Shown: positions 44,306-52,419, counted from the first letter of the stretch. The stretch: 64,000 bases of DNA from Melioribacteraceae bacterium (GCA_027030245.1 JALVFE010000038.1:62001-126000); one strand, 5' to 3'. The notes: generated from the letters alone by a model not told the origin. Numbers and translations: made by a program.

Positions 44306-45691
44306 GTCTTTTACAACAGTCAAAGCTTTTTCGAAATTATAAGGTTTTTGCAGATAACCGTTGGCGAATTTTTCCCCGAACGCTTTATCTTCATCGTCTA
44401 TTGACCCGGTTGCCAAAACAACGGGGAAAGATAAATTTTTGTTCCGGATTTCTTTAATACAATCGATGCCGCTCATATCGGGTAATTCTTTATCTATTAA
44501 CAAAAGATCTATGTGAAGTCCTTCTTCTAGTTTTTGCAGTGTTTCTTTACCCGAACTTGCGGTTATAACGTTGTAATTATACGACCCGAACAAATCCGAA
44601 AGTAAGCCTGCCAAAGCTTCTTCGTCTTCTGTTATTAACAACGTTTTATTTTTCCTTCCGCTTTCGATATCGTTATCCTTTGCCGCGGGTAGGTAGATGG
44701 AAAATTTTGTTCCCCTCCCGGGTTTGCTTTCCACCGTTATAAAACCGTTATGTCCTTTTACAATCTCCAAAACATTACTCAGACCTATTCCGCCTTCGTA
44801 ATTTTTAATTTTAGTGGAAAACCCGATTTCGAATATTTTGTTTAGTTCCTCTTCCGGAATGCCTGCACCGTTATCTTCCACATTAATAACAACGTAATTG
44901 CCTTTTCTTACAATTCCGTTAACGGCATTAATCTCCGTGTCTATGTTTTCGTTTCTTGCCGCCAATACAATTTTTCCGTTATCCTCTATCGATTCTTTTG
45001 CATTTACGCAAAGGTTTAGAAGGGAAGAATATAAATTAGTGTAATTTCCGTAAACATCTTTCAGGTTGTTTTCCAACTTCAACTCAAGTTCGATTTTTTC
45101 GGGTAATGTAACAGCAAAAGCGCGGTGTAAATCTTTAAGCAACGTCTTTATACTTATTCTTCTTTTTTGAACGATCGGATCGTTATCCAAATTTAAAAGC
45201 GAGCTGATAATTTCTATTGCGCGGTTGGAATTATTGGAAATGTTTTCGAACAGTTCATAGTTTTCGTCTTCGCGGGAGATTCTTGATTTTATTACGTCTA
45301 TACTGTTTAAGATATTGCTAAGGATATTGTTCAGATCGTGGGCAAATCCCCTCAGCTTTTGGTTGAGAAAATCTTTTTCCAAACGGGATGAATCTTTGGT
45401 ATCGAGAATAACGATAAAATCGTACGAATCTTTATTTGAGACCGGTTGAACGAATACATTCGAATTTAATTTTTCGGAAAAAAAAGAAAAGGGATTTGTA
45501 ATACCGGAAGAAGGAAATTCGGTGATTTCGTTTAAGTTAGCGGGTCTTTTTTGATTTTTAAAGAATCGAAGAAATTGCGAATTTGCCCATTCGATGTTAC
45601 CGTTTTGTGCGGCAACGGCAACCGGTTGGGAAATGAAATTAAAAAATTTATACAGCGGCTCGATAACTGATATGTCGGGCTCTTCTTTCAA
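44294..45691 (-). CDS. Soluble hybrid histidine kinase (PAS-HisKA-HATPase-REC)
   Basis: A cytoplasmic kinase without membrane segments. Residues about 10-100 resemble a PAS sensor (FISQPVAVAAQNGNIEWANSQFLRFF). HisKA has H118 in GFAHDLNNILSN, an NtrB-like H-box with D-L-N-N. HATPase boxes follow: NLCVNAKESIED, VEDNGAGIP and GGIGLSNVLEIV. A C-terminal receiver ends the protein (D in LLIDKELPDMSG, K in YLQKPYN). The H-box type and its position 6 bp downstream of the NtrC-like gene on the same strand suggest the two are cognate. Confidence 0.9.
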   Translation of the reverse strand: MKEEPDISVIEPLYKFFNFISQPVAVAAQNGNIEWANSQFLRFFKNQKRPANLNEITEFPSSGITNPFSFFSEKLNSNVFVQPVSNKDSYDFIVILDTKDSSRLEKDFLNQKLRGFAHDLNNILSNILNSIDVIKSRISREDENYELFENISNNSNRAIEIISSLLNLDNDPIVQKRRISIKTLLKDLHRAFAVTLPEKIELELKLENNLKDVYGNYTNLYSSLLNLCVNAKESIEDNGKIVLAARNENIDTEINAVNGIVRKGNYVVINVEDNGAGIPEEELNKIFEIGFSTKIKNYEGGIGLSNVLEIVKGHNGFITVESKPGRGTKFSIYLPAAKDNDIESGRKNKTLLITEDEEALAGLLSDLFGSYNYNVITASSGKETLQKLEEGLHIDLLLIDKELPDMSGIDCIKEIRNKNLSFPVVLATGSIDDEDKAFGEKFANGYLQKPYNFEKALTVVKDLIG

Positions 45692-45697
45692 ACCGTC

Positions 45698-47047
45698 CTA
45701 TCTTAATTTGTATTTTTTAATTTTTGAATATAATGTTTTTTGACTAATTCCCAAAGCCCGTGCGGTATTTTCCCGGTTCCAATTATAAATTTTCAGTGCT
45801 CTTTTGATGTGAAGCCTTTCTATTTCCTCCAAAGGTAATACCTTATTCGAATCGGGTTTTTCGTATTCTGTCAAAGGATTATTAGCGGTGGGCAAGTTCA
45901 AATCGAGCGGAGTAATTAAATCGCCTTCGGAAAAAATAATGGCGCGCTCTATGATATGTTCCAATTCGCGCACATTGCCCGGAAAATCGTAGTTTAATAA
46001 TTCCAGCTGCGCTTCTTTGGATAGTTTTTTAATTGCCCTGACGGAAGATTTTTTTTGCAGAAAGTAATTTGCCAATAATAGAACGTCTTCGCCTCTTTCC
46101 CTTAACGGCGGGATAACAAGCGTAATTACGTTAAGCCGGAAAAGTAAATCTTTTCTGAAATTTTTCTGCTCCGCTTCTTCCATTAGGTTTTTATTCGTCG
46201 CGCCGATTATTCTGACATCGGAGCTCATTTCCACAACGCCGCCTATTCTGCGGAATTTTCCGTTTTCCAAAAACCGGAGGAGTTTCGGTTGCAGTGTAAG
46301 ACTAAGCTCGCCGATTTCGTCGAGGAATAACGTTCCGCCGTCGGCAAGTTCCACCAAGCCCGGTTTGGAAGATTTGGCATCGGTGAAAGCTCCTTTTTCG
46401 TAACCGAACAATTCGCTTTCGATTAGCTGATCGGGCAGAGAAGCGCAGTTTACCGCAACGAACGGTTTGTCTTTGCGTTTAGAATTTTGATGAATAAATT
46501 CGGCGAATAATTCTTTCCCCGTACCGGTTTCGCCTTGCAGCAACATATTTGAATCCGAAATTGCTGCTCTTTCCGCCAACCGTAAAATTTCCTGAATCGA
46601 TTTGCTTTCTCCCACGATTCTACCGTGCGTATAACTTTCCACTTTGGTGGAAAGCACGCTGTTTTCGAGTAGTAAATCACGGTGTTCTACCGCACGCTGG
46701 ATTGTGATGAACAATTGCTGCGGAATGTACGGTTTTGTAATAAAATCGTACGCGCCAAGTTTAATGCACTCAACCGCAGTTTTAATCTCCGATTTTGCAG
46801 TTAGAATAATTACCTGCAGATGGGGTTGATGTTCTTTAACGTACTTTAATACTTCTTCACCGGAGACCTCATTCATTTCCAAATCGAGAAGAAGCACGTC
46901 GTATTTTTTCGAATTTACTTTATCTATCGCGTAACGTCCGTCGTAAACAATATCGGCGTTAAAGCCCTCGCTAACCAGTTCTTCTTTAAGAAGGTAGCAC
47001 AAGGTTTCGTCGTCGTCGGCAATTAAAATGTTAATATCTCTTTTCAT
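45698..47047 (-). CDS. NtrC-family sigma-54-dependent response regulator
   Basis: A 449-residue activator. Receiver (1-120) with D55; AAA+ domain with Walker A GETGTGKE at 172-179 and the sigma-54 contact loop GAFTDA at 219-224 (consensus GAFTGA); Walker B region GGTLFLDEIGELS; C-terminal Fis-type helix-turn-helix (RALKIYNWNRENTARALGISQKTLYSKIKKY). It is first in an operon with the hybrid kinase. It is the only sigma-54 activator in the window, and both pilin genes have sigma-54-like boxes with upstream paired palindromes, so it is the leading candidate regulator of the pilins. Confidence 0.94.
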   Translation of the reverse strand: MKRDINILIADDDETLCYLLKEELVSEGFNADIVYDGRYAIDKVNSKKYDVLLLDLEMNEVSGEEVLKYVKEHQPHLQVIILTAKSEIKTAVECIKLGAYDFITKPYIPQQLFITIQRAVEHRDLLLENSVLSTKVESYTHGRIVGESKSIQEILRLAERAAISDSNMLLQGETGTGKELFAEFIHQNSKRKDKPFVAVNCASLPDQLIESELFGYEKGAFTDAKSSKPGLVELADGGTLFLDEIGELSLTLQPKLLRFLENGKFRRIGGVVEMSSDVRIIGATNKNLMEEAEQKNFRKDLLFRLNVITLVIPPLRERGEDVLLLANYFLQKKSSVRAIKKLSKEAQLELLNYDFPGNVRELEHIIERAIIFSEGDLITPLDLNLPTANNPLTEYEKPDSNKVLPLEEIERLHIKRALKIYNWNRENTARALGISQKTLYSKIKKYKLR

Positions 47048-47206
47048 TTGCGGTAGAAAACATTCCTTAATATTAATTGTATAAATATAAAGAAATTTAC
47101 CCGAGAGTTAGTTAAAAGTATTTAAGGTTTCTTCACAATACTATCGAAAAAAATTTTTTTGTATTAAATAATAATAAATATTAAATTTGTGTTCCAAAAT
47201 TTTTAC

Positions 47207-47278
47207 GGGCGCGTAGCTCAGTGGTAGAGCATCTGCCTTTTAAGCAGAGGGTCGGTGGTTCGAGCCCACCCGCGCTCA
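47207..47278 (+). tRNA. tRNA-Lys (anticodon TTT)
   Basis: Complete cloverleaf. Acceptor GGGCGCG pairs with CGCGCTC (one G-U), followed by discriminator A. D arm GCTCAGTGGTAGAGC, anticodon stem TCTGC/GCAGA around loop CTTTTAA (anticodon TTT), variable GGGTC, T arm GGTGG-TTCGAGC-CCACC. CCA is not encoded. It is followed at once by a terminator hairpin and by the tandem GIY-YIG units. Confidence 0.96.
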
Positions 47279-47282
47279 CGGA

Positions 47283-47306
47283 AACCCGGCTGAAGCCGGG
47301 TTTTTT
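47283..47306 (+). terminator. Terminator after tRNA-Lys (unit copy 1)
   Basis: AACCCGGC, TGAA loop, GCCGGGTT, ending in a run of six T. It lies 4 bp after the tRNA and 5 bp before the GIY-YIG ORF. Confidence 0.9.
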
Positions 47307-47311
47307 GGTTT

Positions 47312-47599
47312 ATGGAGTTAGACAAGATGCATTTTGTTTATATTCTAAAATCACTGAAAACCGAGAAACATTACATTGGTGAGACGAAAGATTTATGTGA
47401 TAGAGTAAAACGCCACAAAGAAAATCGTAGTAAATCGACAAAAGGGAAAGGACCGTGGGAGTTAATTATTGCGTGCAAAGTAGAGAGTAAAGTCGAAGCA
47501 GTAAGGTTGGAAAGAAAACTAAAGAAAATGAAGAATCCGGAGAGAGCAATTGCCTACGTAAAGAAACATTGCTCAGTGGTAGAGCACCCCGACTGTTAA
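47312..47599 (+). CDS. GIY-YIG endonuclease-family protein, copy 1
   Basis: A 95-residue single-domain GIY-YIG protein (UPF0213-like): VYILKS and HYIGETKDLCDRVKRHKE give the two halves of the GIY-YIG motif (VYI...YIG), with the catalytic-type Arg in DRVKRH and a C-terminal Lys-rich helix. Two starts are possible: the ATG at 47312 and the ATG at 47327 (MHFVYILKS), the latter with GGAG 9 nt upstream and a more typical family N-terminus. The C-terminal residues CSVVEHPDC are translated from the tRNA-Asn-like remnant, and the stop TAA lies in its anticodon loop. It is identical to copy 2. An endonuclease role is inferred from the family. Confidence 0.85.
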   Translation: MELDKMHFVYILKSLKTEKHYIGETKDLCDRVKRHKENRSKSTKGKGPWELIIACKVESKVEAVRLERKLKKMKNPERAIAYVKKHCSVVEHPDC

Positions 47600-47658
47600 G
47601 TCGGGGGGGTCGGTGGTTCCTCCGGAGGAGTCCCTTTGGGAGAGCCCACCCGCGCTCA
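47571..47658 (+). pseudogene. Broken tRNA-Asn-like gene, copy 1 (T-loop insertion, no 5' acceptor strand)
   Basis: The D arm GCTCAGTGGTAGAGCA is identical to that of the tRNA-Lys at 47216. An anticodon arm with GTT (Asn) follows: CCCCGAC-TGTTAA-GTCGGGG, a 7-bp stem with only a 6-nt loop. T-arm halves GGTGGTTC and GAGCCCACC are separated by 22 extra nucleotides (47620-47641) made of CTCCGGAG and TCCCTTTGGGA. The 5' acceptor strand is replaced by the end of the GIY-YIG ORF. It cannot form a normal tRNA. Confidence 0.85.
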
Positions 47659-47662
47659 CGGA

Positions 47663-47686
47663 AACCCGGCTGAAGCCGGGTTTTTT
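47663..47686 (+). terminator. Terminator in unit copy 2
   Basis: The same AACCCGGC/GCCGGGTT hairpin with six T as at 47283, exactly 380 bp downstream. Confidence 0.88.
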
Positions 47687-47691
47687 GGTTT

Positions 47692-47979
47692 ATGGAGTTA
47701 GACAAGATGCATTTTGTTTATATTCTAAAATCACTGAAAACCGAGAAACATTACATTGGTGAGACGAAAGATTTATGTGATAGAGTAAAACGCCACAAAG
47801 AAAATCGTAGTAAATCGACAAAAGGGAAAGGACCGTGGGAGTTAATTATTGCGTGCAAAGTAGAGAGTAAAGTCGAAGCAGTAAGGTTGGAAAGAAAACT
47901 AAAGAAAATGAAGAATCCGGAGAGAGCAATTGCCTACGTAAAGAAACATTGCTCAGTGGTAGAGCACCCCGACTGTTAA
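47692..47979 (+). CDS. GIY-YIG endonuclease-family protein, copy 2
   Basis: Identical in protein, and apparently in DNA, to the copy 380 bp upstream, including the alternative ATG (47707) with GGAG before it and the C-terminal tail read from the tRNA-like remnant. Perfect identity indicates a very recent duplication or ongoing gene conversion. The terminator just upstream means expression needs either read-through from the tRNA promoter or a promoter I cannot see. Confidence 0.85.
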   Translation: MELDKMHFVYILKSLKTEKHYIGETKDLCDRVKRHKENRSKSTKGKGPWELIIACKVESKVEAVRLERKLKKMKNPERAIAYVKKHCSVVEHPDC

Positions 47980-48035
47980 GTCGGGGGGGTCGGTGGTTCC
48001 TCCGGAGGAGTCCCTTTGGGAGAGCCCACCCGCGC
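47951..48035 (+). pseudogene. Broken tRNA-Asn-like gene, copy 2
   Basis: The same D arm, 6-nt-loop GTT anticodon arm and 22-nt T-loop insertion as copy 1. The 3' acceptor strand is cut at CGCGC (48031-48035); the following bases (GAATGG) do not continue the repeat, so even the tRNA 3' end is incomplete. Confidence 0.82.
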
Positions 48036-48244
48036 GAATGGAAGCCATTTAAGTGCCTCCAACAATAATGATAAATTATTCGAATTATTAGTTCCGAGAC
48101 ATTAATACAAAGTAGTACACCTGCGGCGCAACAAACAAAATATATGTTTATTTTTATATCCGGTTATCTCTCACGTAATGTTACCGGTTTTTTAAAATTT
48201 GTATGCGTTTAATTATGATAAGTTAGAACAAGGTTTCAGGATTA

Positions 48245-48403
48245 ATGAAAGAAAAATTCAACTTAACCGGATCCGGAGCCATAAGGATTATAACAGGCAC
48301 TAAAATTTCGGAGAACGTAACTGACATAATTCCGGTTGAAGATGTTGAAATTGTGGAAAACAGAATAAAATTGTTACCCGGAATGAAATATCATCCCGGA
48401 TGA
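48245..48403 (+). CDS. Small hypothetical protein (52 aa)
   Basis: Open frame starting MKEKFNLTGSGAIRII and ending LLPGMKYHPG. It is not recognised. Composition is ordinary for a coding sequence here (VEDVEIVENRIKL is amphipathic), and it lies 65 bp upstream of mobA on the same strand, so it may be co-transcribed and connected with molybdenum cofactor use. The ribosome binding site is weak (CAGGATTA). A chance ORF remains possible. Confidence 0.45.
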   Translation: MKEKFNLTGSGAIRIITGTKISENVTDIIPVEDVEIVENRIKLLPGMKYHPG

Positions 48404-48468
48404 ATATAAAAGGAAACGATATCAAAAAAAAAGAAAAAACTTAATCCGGAAAAGGGAGAAGTAGTAGA

Positions 48469-49104
48469 ATGTATTCCGATGTGACTTGCATAATTTTGGC
48501 GGGCGGTAAAAGCAGCAGAATGGGACGCAATAAAGCTTTGATGAAGCTCGGGGATAAAACTGTTATCGAGAGAATGATTGATATTGTTGACCCGGTTTTT
48601 GAAAAAAAAATTCTTATCACAAACACACCGGAAGATTTTAAATTTTTAGGCTTGTCCGTTTACGAAGATGTTTATAAATACAAAGGACCTTTGGCGGGTA
48701 TTCATTCCGGATTGCTGCATTCACAAACCGAAAAAAATTTTGTTATTTCTTGCGATATACCTTTAATGTCTGCGGAAATGATAAAATATATCGTTGAATT
48801 TCCTTCAGAAAGTCCTGTTACAATATGTGAAGCCGCCGGTTATCTTCAACCTTTGGCGGGAGTATATTCTAAAAAAATATTTAACGATTTGGACAAACAT
48901 CTTAAGGATTTTGAGAAACTTAGCGCCGAAGGAAAAATAAAACACAAAAAGAATTGCGGAATGCACGAATTTCTGGATTCAATTCCACCCGAAATAATTC
49001 ATCCTGAAGGTTTGGATTTTTATTCCGATGATTTGTTTATTAACATGAACAATCCTGAAGATTATGAGCAAATCAAATGGAGATTTAGCGGTCTGCCGCA
49101 ATAG
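48469..49104 (+). CDS. mobA: Molybdenum cofactor guanylyltransferase
   Basis: Attaches GMP to molybdopterin to make the MGD cofactor of DMSO-reductase-family enzymes. The N-terminal nucleotidyltransferase signature is IILAGGKSSRMGRNKALMKL (residues 8-27). Later come the conserved GPLAGIHSGL, the metal-site segment VISCDIPLM and the C-terminal NNPEDYEQ (NTPED-like motif). The length (211) is typical. An alternative reading as an XDH-type cytidylyltransferase (MocA) is less likely. It is convergent with the large hydrolase gene. Confidence 0.9.
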   Translation: MYSDVTCIILAGGKSSRMGRNKALMKLGDKTVIERMIDIVDPVFEKKILITNTPEDFKFLGLSVYEDVYKYKGPLAGIHSGLLHSQTEKNFVISCDIPLMSAEMIKYIVEFPSESPVTICEAAGYLQPLAGVYSKKIFNDLDKHLKDFEKLSAEGKIKHKKNCGMHEFLDSIPPEIIHPEGLDFYSDDLFINMNNPEDYEQIKWRFSGLPQ

Positions 49105-49185
49105 TTAGTTTTGTTAAATGTTGCTTTCCGTAAATGTTAAAAGGCGGATAAAGAGCAAAATCTAAATAATCAAAATAGTATTAAA

Positions 49186-52100
49186 TTAATAATAAACATC
49201 CAATTCGACCGGTAAATGATTATCTATTTTAATTTCCGATCCGGTGAAATTTTTGAAAGGCATTCCGTTTTTGAAAACTTTTTTAATTGGCCGAAGGTTA
49301 ATGTTTTTAATTATGATTCCGCCCGGAGGTAATTTGTTTAAGCCTTCTATTCTAACCGAATAAACTTTCTCATTTTTCTTTTTAACCGAAAAATTAATAT
49401 TTCCGTAGTATGTCGGAAGGTTTTTCACCGTAAAGCCGTTCTGTTTGTCGATCCAGCTTTCCGGAATCCCTGAACACAATATCAACGCGTTATTGTTTTC
49501 GTTTTCGTAAACCAGCAATGAGCGGAAGAAATTAATGAAACCGGAACCGACCCACGTATGAGGCATATCGCCTATAAAATCGGGACGTCGTTTATCTTTC
49601 CAAACTATTTCAGCCCATTCGTTCCAATTTTGAGGCCGGCGGTAATTCATAAAAAAATCGAGTAAGCGCAAAGCTTTTTCTTTTTCCCCGAGAATATTGT
49701 AAGCGCCGGCTATTCTTAATTCGTATGGCGTAAAATTAACCCAATCCCCGCTTTCAATTCTTTTAGCAAAAAACTCATAATAACGGTTGAATGTAGTTTG
49801 TAATAATGTATCGGGCAGGTTTTCATGCTCGAAGCACGGGAAAACCGAAATAGCGGTTGATGTCGGATCAAAATCACCGAGTTCAACGCTCCCGGGAATG
49901 AAATTTATTTTGTGCAATTTAGTCGCAAGTCTGATTGATGAAATTAAATTATGCCGGAACGTTTTTTCCAGTTTCGAATATTCGGCAAATTCCATTTTTT
50001 TATTAAGTGCTTCCGCTATTTGTTTCGCCCGTTTAATTCCCAAAAGTGTAAAAAAATCATCCCAATACGAATGCATCGGTTTGGCGGAATAACCTTCGTG
50101 ACTGATTGATTCGGGTACAAGTCCGTAAAAAGCCTTGAGGGAATCGTTTCCGTTTTTGAAATAAGGTGTCGAGCGTTTGGCTATCATGGATTTGATATAT
50201 TCCACGGCATTTTTCACATAAGGAAAATTTTCGCCCAAAAATGTAGTGTCTTTTGTGAAGTTGAAATATTGGGATATTAAATAAATAAATTCGCCGTTGC
50301 TGTCGTTTTCGTCTACCGGATCGGGACCGCGGGAATCCACAACGCACGGAACTTTTCCATCCGGAGATAAATATTTTCTATACCATTCAATGAAACTTTT
50401 CACTTCTTCTCTTAATCCGAATTCAAGAAGTGCCGTTGATGTTAAAGCACCGTCTCTTATCCAAGATCTTTCGTAAGTTCTGGAACCCGGTTGAATTTTA
50501 TTTTCATCTTTATTAATTAAAATATAAGATAAATTTGTCTTCAAAGTGTTAATATATTTTTCCGCAGCGGGCGAACCTTTGATTATAACGCGGTTTAATT
50601 TTTGTTTCCAAAAATCTCCGGTTTGTTTTTTGAGTTGTGGAATAGAGCCGTTATTACCGATTGTTCCGCTTCCATTAAATTTTGAATGAAAAGGAATAAC
50701 TACACCGAAATCTTGTTTTTCGCCAGGCTTTATGTTGAACCGGTATTCCGCTACGGTAAAAAATTTTCCATGTAATAACTCGTTATTTTTAACGGAGGTT
50801 GTAGCCGGATGCTTAAAATATTCAAGTAAACATGTTTTAGTTAAATCAACCGTTTCGATGTTTCGAGGTTTGGGAAAGAAATAAATTTTTCTCCCGTTAA
50901 TTTGGGTGTAATTTTTGTCAATGGCAATTTCTTTAATTGGCGTAAATCCACCTTGGAAATTCAAAGATTGCCAAGGCGGAACAACTTGAAACGGGCTGAA
51001 TGCTAAGAATAGAGAGACTTGCCCATCGGCGGATCCAAGATTTACAAAGGAATAATTTATAACTAACAAGGAATTTGTATCTTCACCGGAAGCGAAAGTT
51101 GAAATTTTAAGTTCAAAATTTTTATTTTTCCATACGACGGAAGGTAGCGGTAATTTTTTTTCGGTAAGTTGAACGGATTTTTCTACATCGTTCCAAGTAA
51201 ATAATTTTCCGTTGAATTTTACATAAGGGATTACGGAAAAATTTTGTTTGTCCGTTTCTATCATTCCATCTTCATTAAGCAAAGCTTCTTTCGGGTCTTT
51301 ATCCGTTCCTGTTACGGTCCAATATGCTTGTTCACCGTAATAATATCTCGGAAAAATTCCTTTGGGATAATATTCGGCTACTGTTTTGAAATAGTAATTA
51401 TTATATTCGCTGAAGCGGTAATCCTTAAATTCAACTTCAGTTATACTGCTGATTTTCTTTTGTGAATCACTATTTATAGAAATTTTGAGATATCTGGATA
51501 CCGGATTTCCCGTCTGAATGAAATTTATTTTTCTCCGGTTGTTTTTTAATTCATTTATTTTTTCCCAATCCGCTCCGTTATTCGAGACGAATATTCCGAA
51601 ATTTTTCGCAATATGAAGGGAATCCCAATGTATTATAACGCCACCGGTTTCTTTTTGATATCCGAAATCATAAATAATAGAGCCGGAGCCTTCTACTCTC
51701 CATTTTGTTTTGGGGTTCGAATCTATGGTAAATTCCGGAGGATTCATTTTATCCGGTTTCGATGCCCAAACTTTTAACGGAGGAGGATTTTCCGGCGGTT
51801 CAGGCAGTATACTAAAAATAAGGGAATCGATATATATTTTACCTTTTCCGCCGTTTGAGGAAGAAACGGTAAATTCAACTCTGTTTATTTTGTTTAAATT
51901 TTTATTTTGGGTCGGCCCCCAAGCAAATACGATATCCCTTTTTTTTATTGTGATTTTCTTCCAACCGGAAGGGAAATGAAAATTTCTTTTTATTTTCCAC
52001 CAAACATTTTCACCGGTTGAGTCTAATAATTTGAATTCAAGATTATTTGGTGGACCATCTCCTTTTAAATAGAAAGAAAACTCAAAATTTTTCGATAAAT

Positions 52101-52419
52101 CCAACTTGATTTTTTTTTGTACTCCGCAATAACCTGTCCCGTTCAAAAAATTGTAATCCAGTTCCAAAGCTTTTCCGCTAAAGCCATTGGCGATTTTCAG
52201 TTCAGCTATTACTCCGGGAGAGTTTATGATTTCCCAACCGGAAGACGAATTAAAATTATCAAGCACAATTTGCTGGGAAAACAAAAATGATTGCAAAACG
52301 AAAAAGGTTAACGGTAAGTAGCGTATAATTTTCATTAAGTTTCCAATAAAATGTAAGCATTTACATAAATTTACATAATAATTTTCAAATACATGGGAAA
52401 AAATTATAAATATCAACAC
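49186..52419 (-). CDS. Secreted glycoside-hydrolase-like protein with discoidin (F5/8C) domain and (alpha/alpha) toroid
   Basis: The frame opens at 52419, but the likely start is the ATG at 52335 (MKIIRYLPLTFFVLQSFLFSQQ), which gives a clean signal peptide and lies downstream of a LacI-type operator. The protein has an N-terminal beta-sandwich carbohydrate-binding-like domain, a discoidin-like domain (WASKPDKMNPPEFTIDSNPKTKWRVEGSGS, FGIFVSNNGADWEKI), a linker beta domain, and a C-terminal helical toroid from about residue 600. Toroid markers include YERSWIRDGALTSTALLEFG, ESISHEGYSAKPMHSYWDDF and GDMPHTWVGSGFINFFRS. The toroid resembles GH15/GH63/GH94-like clans; I cannot place the exact family. 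It is divergent from lacI in the glucan locus. Confidence 0.72.
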   Translation of the reverse strand: MLIFIIFSHVFENYYVNLCKCLHFIGNLMKIIRYLPLTFFVLQSFLFSQQIVLDNFNSSSGWEIINSPGVIAELKIANGFSGKALELDYNFLNGTGYCGVQKKIKLDLSKNFEFSFYLKGDGPPNNLEFKLLDSTGENVWWKIKRNFHFPSGWKKITIKKRDIVFAWGPTQNKNLNKINRVEFTVSSSNGGKGKIYIDSLIFSILPEPPENPPPLKVWASKPDKMNPPEFTIDSNPKTKWRVEGSGSIIYDFGYQKETGGVIIHWDSLHIAKNFGIFVSNNGADWEKINELKNNRRKINFIQTGNPVSRYLKISINSDSQKKISSITEVEFKDYRFSEYNNYYFKTVAEYYPKGIFPRYYYGEQAYWTVTGTDKDPKEALLNEDGMIETDKQNFSVIPYVKFNGKLFTWNDVEKSVQLTEKKLPLPSVVWKNKNFELKISTFASGEDTNSLLVINYSFVNLGSADGQVSLFLAFSPFQVVPPWQSLNFQGGFTPIKEIAIDKNYTQINGRKIYFFPKPRNIETVDLTKTCLLEYFKHPATTSVKNNELLHGKFFTVAEYRFNIKPGEKQDFGVVIPFHSKFNGSGTIGNNGSIPQLKKQTGDFWKQKLNRVIIKGSPAAEKYINTLKTNLSYILINKDENKIQPGSRTYERSWIRDGALTSTALLEFGLREEVKSFIEWYRKYLSPDGKVPCVVDSRGPDPVDENDSNGEFIYLISQYFNFTKDTTFLGENFPYVKNAVEYIKSMIAKRSTPYFKNGNDSLKAFYGLVPESISHEGYSAKPMHSYWDDFFTLLGIKRAKQIAEALNKKMEFAEYSKLEKTFRHNLISSIRLATKLHKINFIPGSVELGDFDPTSTAISVFPCFEHENLPDTLLQTTFNRYYEFFAKRIESGDWVNFTPYELRIAGAYNILGEKEKALRLLDFFMNYRRPQNWNEWAEIVWKDKRRPDFIGDMPHTWVGSGFINFFRSLLVYENENNNALILCSGIPESWIDKQNGFTVKNLPTYYGNINFSVKKKNEKVYSVRIEGLNKLPPGGIIIKNINLRPIKKVFKNGMPFKNFTGSEIKIDNHLPVELDVYY
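52351..52366. promoter_or_regulatory. LacI-type operator before the discoidin/toroid hydrolase
   Basis: ATGTAAGCATTTACAT, an imperfect palindrome nearly identical to the site before the LacI gene. It lies 16 bp upstream of the preferred start (52335) and inside the longer frame, which supports the shorter start. Confidence 0.75.

Larger units (their letters stand above)
47262..47641. repeat. 380-bp tandem unit, copy 1
   Basis: A perfect direct repeat with copy 2 (47642-48021). It starts inside the tRNA-Lys T arm at GAGCCCACCCGCGC and contains the tRNA 3' end, a terminator, the GIY-YIG ORF, and a tRNA-Asn-like remnant with its 22-nt insertion. The 14-bp GAGCCCACCCGCGC occurs a third time at 48022-48035, closing the array. 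Confidence 0.93.
47642..48021. repeat. 380-bp tandem unit, copy 2
   Basis: I see no difference from copy 1. Its right border is the third, partial copy (48022-48035), after which the sequence diverges and no terminator follows. Confidence 0.93.

Noticed and set aside
47466-47705. Antisense open frame across the tandem unit
   Set aside because: Shadow of the GIY-YIG gene and tRNA repeats; it contains the terminator and has no coding signature.
47951-48035. Annotation as a functional tRNA-Asn
   Set aside because: Missing 5' acceptor strand, wrong anticodon-loop size, 22-nt T-loop insertion and a cut 3' end.
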